Origin: Streptomyces marokkonensis
GTDB taxonomy: Bacteria; Actinomycetota; Actinomycetes; Streptomycetales; Streptomycetaceae
Assembly: GCF_008312835.1 (NCBI RefSeq)
Contig: NZ_VSKS01000003.1
Span: forward strand, 496,001 to 560,000
Length of the DNA: 64,000 nucleotides
Direction: 5' to 3'
The position numbers were made by a program, and so were the translations under genes. Below are positions 58,055 to 64,000 of the stretch, piece after piece (positions within the stretch are counted from its first letter, which is position 1; each line of letters begins with the position of its first letter). The notes beneath the pieces were generated by a model that searched no databases, was not told the DNA's origin, and saw only the letters and a program-made list of their open reading frames with translations.

Positions 58055-59641
58055 ATGTACACAAGGCGCACCCCTCGCAGGACCCGTACCGGAGCCACCC
58101 TGCTCGCCGCCGTCACGCTGCTCGTTTCGGGCTGCTCCTCCGGGAGCACGACGGGTACGGCGAGTTCGGCGGCGGAGGAGGCGGCGGCAGCCCTCGCTCC
58201 TCTGCCCCGCTCCACACCCGCGGCGCTCACGCGGTACTACGAGCAGAAACCGGCCTGGCGCGACTGCGGTGCCGCCGGCTTCCAGTGCGCCACGCTGAAG
58301 GCCCCGCTCGACTACGCCGAGCCGTCCGCCGGCGACGTCCGTCTCGCCGTCACCCGCAAGAAGGCCACGGGGCCGGGCAAGCGCCTGGGCTCCCTGCTGG
58401 TCAACCCGGGCGGCCCGGGGGGTTCGGCGGTCGGCTACGTCCAGGCGTACGCCGGCATCGGCTACCCGGCGGACGTGCGCGCCCGCTACGACATGGTGGC
58501 CGTCGACCCGCGCGGCGTCGCCGGCAGCGAACCCGTCGAGTGCCTGGACGGGCCCGGGATGGACGCGTACACGCGGACGGACGTCACGCCGGACGACGGG
58601 AAGGAGGCCGGCACGCTCGTCTCGGCGTACAAGACGTTCGCCGAGGGCTGCGGGGCGGACGCGCCGAAGCTGCTGCGCCATGTGTCCACCGTCGAGGCGG
58701 CCCGGGACATGGACATCGTGCGGGCGGCGCTGGGCGACGAGAAGCTGAACTACGTCGGCGCCTCGTACGGCACCTTCCTCGGGGCGACCTATGCCGGGCT
58801 GTTCCCCGACCGCGCGGGCCGACTCGTCCTGGACGGCGCGATGGACCCCTCGCTGCCCGCGCGACGGCTCAACCTGGAACAGACGGAGGGCTTCGACACG
58901 GCGTTCACCGCCTTCGCCAAGGACTGCGTCCGGCGAAGCGACTGTCCCCTCGGCGGCGCGGGCACCACGCCGGAACGGGCCGGCAAGAACCTCAAGGCGT
59001 TCTTCGAGAAGGCCGACGCCCGCCCCGTCCCGACCGGTGACACGGACGGCCGCGGGCTCACCGAGTCGCTGGCGACGATCGGCGTGATCGCCGCCATGTA
59101 CGACGAGGGGGCGTGGCAGCAGCTGCGCGAGGCCCTGACGGCGGCCATGCGGGAGAATGACGGGTCGGCGCTCCTCGTCCTCGCGGACAGCTACTACGAA
59201 CGTGACGCCGACGGCGAGTACACCAATCTGATGTTCGCCAACGCGGCCGTGAACTGCCTGGACCTCCCGGCCGCCTTCGCGTCCCCGGACGAGGTCCGAC
59301 GGGCCCTCCCCGACTTCGAGAAGGCGTCCCCGGTCTTCGGCGAGGGTCTCGCCTGGGCCTCGCTGAACTGCGCGTACTGGCCGGTGGAGGCCACGGGGAA
59401 GGCCCAGCGCATCGAGGCGAAGGGCGCGGCCCCGATCGTCGTCGTCGGCACCACCCGGGACCCGGCGACCCCGTACCGCTGGGCCGAGGCCCTGGCCGGC
59501 CAGCTCTCCTCGGCCCGCCTCCTGACCTACGACGGCGACGGCCACACCGCCTACGGCCGCGGCAGTGCCTGCATCGACTCCGCGATCAACGCCTACCTGC
59601 TCGCCGGCACCCCGCCCAAGGACGGAAAGCGCTGCTCATAG
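58055..59641 (+). CDS. Secreted alpha/beta hydrolase, S33 (tripeptidyl/prolyl aminopeptidase-like) lipoprotein
   Basis: The protein has 528 residues with a lipobox LVSGC (Cys 27). Oxyanion motif LLVNPGGPGGSAVGYV; nucleophile Ser in YVGASYGTFLGATYAGLFPD; acid Asp in VVGTTRDPATPYRWAEAL; base His in DGDGHTAYGRGSACID. The C-terminal half matches the TAP-like domain of Streptomyces tripeptidyl aminopeptidases (SlpD/SlpE and Tap). It probably removes short N-terminal peptides from proteins outside the cell. It ends in a strong hairpin. Confidence 0.92.
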   Translation: MYTRRTPRRTRTGATLLAAVTLLVSGCSSGSTTGTASSAAEEAAAALAPLPRSTPAALTRYYEQKPAWRDCGAAGFQCATLKAPLDYAEPSAGDVRLAVTRKKATGPGKRLGSLLVNPGGPGGSAVGYVQAYAGIGYPADVRARYDMVAVDPRGVAGSEPVECLDGPGMDAYTRTDVTPDDGKEAGTLVSAYKTFAEGCGADAPKLLRHVSTVEAARDMDIVRAALGDEKLNYVGASYGTFLGATYAGLFPDRAGRLVLDGAMDPSLPARRLNLEQTEGFDTAFTAFAKDCVRRSDCPLGGAGTTPERAGKNLKAFFEKADARPVPTGDTDGRGLTESLATIGVIAAMYDEGAWQQLREALTAAMRENDGSALLVLADSYYERDADGEYTNLMFANAAVNCLDLPAAFASPDEVRRALPDFEKASPVFGEGLAWASLNCAYWPVEATGKAQRIEAKGAAPIVVVGTTRDPATPYRWAEALAGQLSSARLLTYDGDGHTAYGRGSACIDSAINAYLLAGTPPKDGKRCS

Positions 59642-59654
59642 CCGGTACGACCAC

Positions 59655-59688
59655 CCCCGGAGGCGGCCACCCCGGCCCGCCTCCGGGG
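59655..59688. terminator. Terminator after the S33 lipoprotein gene
   Basis: CCCCGGAGGCGG (59655-59666) pairs exactly with CCGCCTCCGGGG (59677-59688). Confidence 0.7.
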
Positions 59689-59716
59689 CCGGTACGAAGC
59701 ACCCCCGGAAACTGTG

Positions 59717-59722
59717 TAGACT
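59717..59722 (+). promoter_or_regulatory. -10-like TAGACT of tRNA-Thr
   Basis: It lies 38 nt before the tRNA 5' end. The -35 element is not clear. Confidence 0.35.
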
Positions 59723-59760
59723 TACCGACGTCGCTGATCGCACCATGGTGCACACGGCAC

Positions 59761-59837
59761 GCCGCCTTAGCTCAGATGGCCAGAGCAACGCACTCGTAAT
59801 GCGTAGGTCTCGGGTTCGAATCCCGAAGGCGGCTCCA
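59761..59837 (+). tRNA. tRNA-Thr (anticodon CGT), CCA encoded
   Basis: Acceptor arms GCCGCCT and AGGCGGC pair. The anticodon stem ACGCA/TGCGT holds CTCGTAA, with anticodon CGT reading ACG. The T arm is CTCGG-GTTCGAA-TCCCGA-like, the discriminator base is T, and CCA is present at 59835-59837. It is followed immediately by a strong terminator. Confidence 0.95.
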
Positions 59838-59839
59838 TC

Positions 59840-59872
59840 AAACCCTCAGGTCAAGCTCTGACCTGAGGGTTT
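59840..59872 (+). terminator. Terminator of tRNA-Thr
   Basis: AAACCCTCAGGTCA (59840-59853) pairs exactly with 59859-59872, then CTTC. Confidence 0.85.
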
Positions 59873-60125
59873 CTTCGTGCTGCGCTGAGCGGTCCCGCGC
59901 AGGGCGTACTGCGACGCGTTCCCCGAGCCCGACCCGCCGACGTCTGTCGGTCCTTCATGCCTACGAGCTCGACTCTCCTGGTAGACGGCCGGGAACCGGT
60001 GGGGTTCTGCCGTGGCGGCGATCAGCCGGTCGGGGAGCGGGGCGCGGTGTAAGGATCTTGCCCGTGCCGTACCGAACAGCGTGTCGGAGGACCTGAAGCC
60101 CTCACGTCCGGCTCCACCGAGATGA

Positions 60126-60428
60126 TCACATACGCTCTGGCCTCTGCTTCGCCGTCCTCGTGATCCAGGACTGGCAGCCCCACCGGGCCAGTCCGCCCAC
60201 TGCGAGGGACACGAGGATCGCCCCCCAGTCGATGACGTGGGGCAGCCCGGGGAAGAAGGCGAAAAAGGCGAGGGAGACGACGAGGCCCACGATGAACGCG
60301 GCAATTCCGGCCTGACGCCGCCGTCTCGCTCCGACGAAAGCACAGTCGACCCCGGCGTTCTGGTATGTGATCCTTCTGCCACTTCCTCTGATGGCGTGCG
60401 TGAACATACAGCCCGTTGGAACCTTCAT
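60126..60428 (-). CDS. Hypothetical small membrane protein
   Basis: The product has about 100 residues. The N-terminal MKVPTGCMFTHAIRGSGRR region is polar with two Cys, then come two membrane helices (QAGIAAFIVGLVVSLAFFAFF and VIDWGAILVSLAVGGLARWG) and a basic tail (RTAKQRPERM). No family is recognised. The hydrophobic pattern looks real, but the start is uncertain because the frame stays open for another 147 codons upstream (to 60869), and codon use there is not typical. The surrounding DNA looks like decayed accessory sequence beside tRNA-Thr. Confidence 0.45.
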   Translation of the reverse strand: MKVPTGCMFTHAIRGSGRRITYQNAGVDCAFVGARRRRQAGIAAFIVGLVVSLAFFAFFPGLPHVIDWGAILVSLAVGGLARWGCQSWITRTAKQRPERM

Positions 60429-60684
60429 CGTCACGCCACCCACGCTGTACTCGAAGGTGCGCACGGGAGTTGACCCGATCGCACCGGCATGAGCACCGGT
60501 CGGTGTAGCGAGAACGAGGCTTCCCTCTGGGTTCTGCTGTGAGCACCTGGCCCAACCAACCTCGTTGTACTGGGGTGAGTTACAAGATTCCCGTCGATTC
60601 ACTGTCAGGTGTGGTCGGGCAACGGCTGGCTGACCAGAGGAAGCGTTTCGCGTGAGAAAGAGGTTCACCGCACGGGCGCCGGTG

Positions 60685-60945
60685 ACCGTCGTGATCTCGG
60701 TGAGCTCCGGATCGGCGGGGTCAACCGCATCGACGGTGCGCTGCATCTGCGGCGTTCCCAGGCAGAGATCCTGCTGGAACGCGACGGCGACCGGTACGAG
60801 CCGCATGCCTATGAGCAGTTGACGGTGGCCTACCGCCACGTCGGCGACGACGAGGCCCGGCTCGTCCAACCGCCAAGCAGCGCCGGCGCACCACGCTCAC
60901 CTGGCACGGAAGGCTGTGGGGCTACCCCTACGGTCAGCCGTCCGT
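60685..60945 (+). pseudogene. Remnant of a membrane-associated oxidoreductase-like gene
   Basis: One frame reads LGELRIGGVNRIDGALHLRR, then EPHAYEQLTVAYRHVGDDEAR. After a frameshift near 60872 another frame continues AKQRRRRTTLTWHGRLWGYPYG. The order PYEQLA..YR..G.D..AR..L.AKQRRRR......R.WG matches the C-terminal part of a protein common in Streptomyces and annotated as membrane-associated oxidoreductase (a pentapeptide-like protein of unknown activity). It lacks an N-terminus and is frameshifted. Confidence 0.55.
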
Positions 60946-61077
60946 GATCCCTGCCTCACGGCCGTCCCCGGGCGGCCGGTGTGGTGACCGTCCACGAGGG
61001 CGCGTACTTAAGGTGTCCTTACCGTGAACGGCTAGCATCGCCCGTCAGCGGACAGCCGGTCGAGTTGAGGTGAGGAC

Positions 61078-61974
61078 ATGGAGACGACGCCCAGGATCGC
61101 CGTCGCCGTCGTGACCATGGGGAACCGGCCGGCCGAGGTGGACGCGCTGCTGGAGTCCGTGGCGAAGCAGGACGTGCCGCCCGCGCGGATCGTGATCGTG
61201 GGGAACGGGTGTCCGCTGCCCGAGTTCGCCCGCAGGCTGTCCCTGCCCGGTGAGGTCACCACCGTCGAGCTGGAGGAGAACCTCGGCTGCCCCGGCGGGC
61301 GGAACGCTGGGATCGAGCGGTTGCGGGAGTTCGGGGACGTGGACGTCGTCGTCGAGCTGGACGACGACGGTCTGCTGGTCGACGCCGATGTGCTGCGCCG
61401 CGTGCAGGAGCTGTACGCCGCCGACGAACGGCTCGGGATCGTCGGATTCCGGATCGCCGACGAACTGGGGGAGACCCAGCGGCGGCACGTGCCCCGGCTC
61501 GGGAAGTCGGATCCGATGAAGGGCGGGTACGTCACCGGCTTCCTCGGAGGCGGGCACGCGCTGCGGATGACGATGCTCGACGAGATCGGCGACTGGCCCG
61601 GGGAGTTCTTCTTCGCGCACGAGGAGACCGACCTCGCCTGGCGCGCCGTCGACGCAGGATGGCGGATCCTCTACGCGCCCGAACTGCTCCTCCGGCATCC
61701 GAAGACCTCGCCCGCCCGGCACGCCATCTACTTCCGGGTGACCGCCCGCAACCGGGTGTGGCTGGTCCGGCGGCGGCTGCCGTTCGTGCTCGTGCCCGTC
61801 CATCTCGGGGTGTGGGTGCTGCTCACCCTCCTGCGGAACCGGTCGGCCCGCGGACTGCGCGCCTGGTTCGGCGGGTTCGTGGAGGGGCTGCGGGAGCCGG
61901 CCGGGGAGCGGCGGGCCATGCGCTGGCGGACGGTGTGGCGGCTCACCCGGCTCGGACGGCCGCCGGTCGTCTGA
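61078..61974 (+). CDS. Family 2 glycosyltransferase
   Basis: The protein has 298 residues with a GT-A fold. It starts RIAVAVVTMGNRPAEVDALLESVAKQD, then IVIVGNGCPLPE and ENLGCPGGRNAGIERLREFG. The nucleotide-sugar/metal motif is VVVELDDDGLLV, and the acceptor side is FFFAHEETDLAWRAVDAGW. A C-terminal hydrophobic segment (LPFVLVPVHLGVWVLLTLL) may touch the membrane. It resembles rhamnosyl- or galactofuranosyl-type transferases; the sugar is unknown. Good ribosome site (GAGGTGAGG); TAGCAT at 61032-61037 could be its -10. Confidence 0.92.
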   Translation: METTPRIAVAVVTMGNRPAEVDALLESVAKQDVPPARIVIVGNGCPLPEFARRLSLPGEVTTVELEENLGCPGGRNAGIERLREFGDVDVVVELDDDGLLVDADVLRRVQELYAADERLGIVGFRIADELGETQRRHVPRLGKSDPMKGGYVTGFLGGGHALRMTMLDEIGDWPGEFFFAHEETDLAWRAVDAGWRILYAPELLLRHPKTSPARHAIYFRVTARNRVWLVRRRLPFVLVPVHLGVWVLLTLLRNRSARGLRAWFGGFVEGLREPAGERRAMRWRTVWRLTRLGRPPVV

Positions 61975-62033
61975 CCCACCAGGCAACAGAACCGGGCGAC
62001 AGAGCGGGACAACTCGGGCCACGTGGATAAGGG

Positions 62034-62074
62034 CGAGGGCCCGGTCGCGCACCTCTGCCGACCGGGAGCCCTCG
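62034..62074 (+). terminator. Imperfect hairpin after the glycosyltransferase gene
   Basis: CGAGGGCCCGGTCG (62034-62047) pairs with CGACCGGGAGCCCTCG (62059-62074) with a two-base bulge. Confidence 0.55.
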
Positions 62075-62244
62075 TGTCCGGACCGGGCCGCGGCGGCGAC
62101 ACTCCCCCGAGCTGCGCGTTCTACGCGCGCGCCCCCGGGCCGGATCCGATGTAGTGATCACATCAGAACTTGCCAACGGATCGCTAACATATGGCCAATG
62201 GTTCTCCGTTCGGTCACCGGTCACCCGGAAGGCAGTGGTGCGGC

Positions 62245-64000
62245 GTGACACGGCGCGGGCTGCGGTTCGGGCTCCTGGGGGCGCCGGTTCTGTACGGCGG
62301 CGGGGACGGACGTGACCTCCCCGGTTCCGTCCGGGACATCGGCAGCCCCAAACTCCGCGCGCTCCTGGCGGTGTTGCTGCTCGAGGCCGGGCGGGTCGTC
62401 TCCGTCGAGGTTCTGAAGGACGCGATGTGGGGCGGTGTGCCGCCCGCCTCCGCGCAACCCTCGCTGCACAATCACGTCGCCCGGCTGCGGCGGTTGCTCG
62501 ACGACCCCGGGCGGCTGGTCACCGTGCCCACCGGGTATGTGCTGCGGGTCGCCGAGGGCGAGGTGGACGTGCAGGTCTTCGACGCGCACACCGCCGCCGC
62601 CCGCGCCGCGCACGCGGCGCGGGACTGGGAGCGCGTGGTGCGCGAGTGCGCGGCCGCGCTCGGGCTGTGGCGGGGGAGTCCGCTGACCGGGCTGCCCCCG
62701 GAGGTGGGCGGGTACGCCCTGGTGCGGCGGCTGTGCGAGGCGCGGCTGCTGCTCCTGGAGTGGCGGTACGACGCCGAGCTCGCCCTCGGCGGCGGGCGCC
62801 TGGACGATCTCGTGCCCGAGCTGGCGGCGCTGGCCGCCGAACATCCCCTGCGGGAGGCGTACCACCGCCAGTTGATGCTCGCCCTGCACCGCACCGGCCG
62901 CCGGGCGGAGGCGCTGGTGGTCCACCGCGATCTGAGGGCCCGGCTGGTGGAGGAACTCGGCATCGAACCGGGGCCGGGGGTGCGCGCGGCACACGTGGAG
63001 GTGTTGCGGGGGAGGGACGAACCCGGCCGGGATGGCGGTCGTGGGGAGGTGCAGGGCTCCGGGCGTGGTCAGGGCCACGGTCGGGGGGAGGTGCAGGGGT
63101 CCGGGCGTGGTCAGGATCACGGTCGGGGTTTGGGGCAGGGGCATGACCCCGATCTCCCCGCAGCCGCCCCCAACGGCGTCGCCGCCCCGCGCCCCGCGCA
63201 ACTCCCCCCGGCACCAGCCCACTTCACCGGCCGCGGCGACGTACGGGACGAGCTGGTCCGTGTGCTCACCCGCGCTCCGCGCACGGACGTGCCCGCCGTC
63301 GCCGTGATCAGCGGGACGGCCGGGGTGGGCAAGAGCGCGCTCGCGCTCAAGGTCGCGCACAGCCTGAAGAGACGTTTCAGCGACGGTCAGCTCTACGTCA
63401 ACCTGCACGGCGCGACCCCCGGCATGGCCCCGCTCACCCCCGCCCAGGCCCTCACCGCGCTCCTCCGCGACCTCGGTACCGAACCCTGTGGCATCCCGGA
63501 ACACCCGGACGCGGCAGCCGCGTTGCTGCGCTCCCTGCTCGCGCCCACCCGCACGCTCCTGGTGCTGGACGACGCCGCGAACGCCGCACAGGTACGGCCG
63601 CTGCTGCCGGCCGGTGCCGGCTGCGCGGTGATCGTCACCAGCCGTTCGCCGCTCACCGCGCTCGACGGCGCCGCCCGTGTCCCGCTCGCCCCGCTGTCCG
63701 ACGAGGACAGCGCCGCCCTGCTGCGGGCGGTCTCCGGCCGGGACGGGCTGGACGCCGGTCACCCGCTCGTGGCGCTCACCGGGCGGCTTCCGCTGGCCCT
63801 GCGCGTCGTCGCGGCCCGGCTCGCCGCGCGCCGGGCCCTCACCCCGGACGCACTGGCCGGTCAGCTGTCCGAGAGCGACAGCCGGTTGCCCCATCTGCAG
63901 TACGACGACCTGAGCGTGCGCCGTTCCCTGGCCGCCGCGCACGACGCGCTCACGGTCTCCGAGCGCGAGACCGACCGCGACGCGGCCCTCGCGCTGTGCC
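62245..64000 (+). CDS. AfsR/SARP-type transcription regulator (N-terminal part; runs off the right edge)
   Basis: 585 codons are visible with no stop. A winged-helix DNA-binding domain (LRFGLLGAPVLYG to LHNHVARLRRLLDDPGRLVTVPTGYVL, 3-95) is followed by the bacterial transcriptional activation domain (VDVQVFDAHTAAARAAHAARDW to HRDLRARLVEELGIEPGPGVR, 103-248). A Gly/Gln/Arg repeat linker (about 255-310) leads to an NB-ARC-type ATPase, with Walker A AVISGTAGVGKSALALKVAH and Walker B TLLVLDDAANAAQVRPLL. The C-terminal sensor repeats are outside. Such regulators turn on secondary metabolite clusters. GTG 62245 follows GGAAGG; ATG 62191 is in frame but has no ribosome site. Confidence 0.9.
   Translation, partial: MTRRGLRFGLLGAPVLYGGGDGRDLPGSVRDIGSPKLRALLAVLLLEAGRVVSVEVLKDAMWGGVPPASAQPSLHNHVARLRRLLDDPGRLVTVPTGYVLRVAEGEVDVQVFDAHTAAARAAHAARDWERVVRECAAALGLWRGSPLTGLPPEVGGYALVRRLCEARLLLLEWRYDAELALGGGRLDDLVPELAALAAEHPLREAYHRQLMLALHRTGRRAEALVVHRDLRARLVEELGIEPGPGVRAAHVEVLRGRDEPGRDGGRGEVQGSGRGQGHGRGEVQGSGRGQDHGRGLGQGHDPDLPAAAPNGVAAPRPAQLPPAPAHFTGRGDVRDELVRVLTRAPRTDVPAVAVISGTAGVGKSALALKVAHSLKRRFSDGQLYVNLHGATPGMAPLTPAQALTALLRDLGTEPCGIPEHPDAAAALLRSLLAPTRTLLVLDDAANAAQVRPLLPAGAGCAVIVTSRSPLTALDGAARVPLAPLSDEDSAALLRAVSGRDGLDAGHPLVALTGRLPLALRVVAARLAARRALTPDALAGQLSESDSRLPHLQYDDLSVRRSLAAAHDALTVSERETDRDAALALC
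63037..63120 (+). repeat. 42-bp direct repeat (two copies) in the SARP linker
   Basis: Copies at 63037-63078 and 63079-63120 are about 90% identical and encode GRGEVQGSGRGQGH and GRGEVQGSGRGQDH; a third decayed copy follows. The length is a multiple of three, so copy number can change without breaking the frame. Confidence 0.8.

Noticed and set aside
59846-60382. 178-codon minus-strand frame beside tRNA-Thr
   Set aside because: It starts inside the tRNA terminator region, overlaps a better membrane-protein frame and has a Ser/Pro/Arg composition typical of a shadow.
1-64000. CRISPR arrays and insertion sequences
   Set aside because: No spaced direct repeats of CRISPR type and no transposase-like frames were found; the only tandem repeats are the 41-bp, 42-bp and 29-bp units described.

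Overview
The window is a piece of a Streptomyces chromosome. It has very high G+C, GTG and TTG starts, tightly packed genes with ATGA/GTGA stop-start overlaps, and lineage markers: BldG with its anti-sigma partner, the WhiB-like regulator WblA, Crp, a CpaE/Ssd-Tad locus and an AfsR/SARP-type regulator. Gene content and order match the S. coelicolor region that I recall as roughly SCO3540-SCO3590, read in descending order. Much of it also parallels the M. tuberculosis segment around Rv3644c-Rv3683 (holB, topA, helicase, tad/ssd, acs, marP, nth, crp, two ArsA-like ATPases, whiB, ponA). Species cannot be assigned.

1-7.1 kb is accessory in character: a LysR fragment, a VOC protein, a hexapeptide acetyltransferase, a TrkH/TrkA potassium uptake pair, and a minus-strand DUF6153-DUF305-BNR-repeat trio of putative metal-linked envelope proteins. 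A ribbon-helix-helix/PIN toxin-antitoxin pair follows. Next comes a scar with broken fragments of an ene-reductase and of a tyrosine integrase, ending at tRNA-Pro(CGG).

7.1-27.8 kb is conserved core: Pr6Pr membrane protein, metallophosphoesterase, YqeY, bifunctional PBP, wblA, two ArsA-type ATPases, DUF4177, RidA, NUDIX, MBL-fold hydrolase, crp, nth with a histone-like N-terminal tail, CoA pyrophosphatase, MarP-type protease, epoxide-hydrolase-like protein, Holin-X protein, nhaA and acs.

27.9-43.4 kb holds a SulP-carbonic anhydrase fusion, a NodB-like lipoprotein, a P-loop ATPase divergent from a degenerate Fic protein, a likely 6S-like RNA, a HAD phosphatase and a second probable small RNA. 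Then comes the co-directional ssd-tadA-tadB-tadC-pilin-tadE-Rv3654c-like cluster, which runs tail to tail into a large DEAD/DEAH helicase.

43.4-58 kb contains bldG-apgA (sigma-factor control in development), the H+-pyrophosphatase hppA, a lipoprotein, a methyltransferase, topA, a membrane-kinase-coiled-coil tmk fusion, a 41-bp tandem repeat tract and holB. 58-64 kb contains an S33 peptidase lipoprotein, tRNA-Thr(CGU), a debris region, a family 2 glycosyltransferase and the 5' part of a SARP regulator that runs off the end.

About ten genes share a -10-like hexamer (often TAGGCT or TANNNT) ending 6-7 nt before the start codon and have no ribosome binding site, which suggests many leaderless mRNAs. 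No CRISPR array, intact prophage or insertion sequence was seen.
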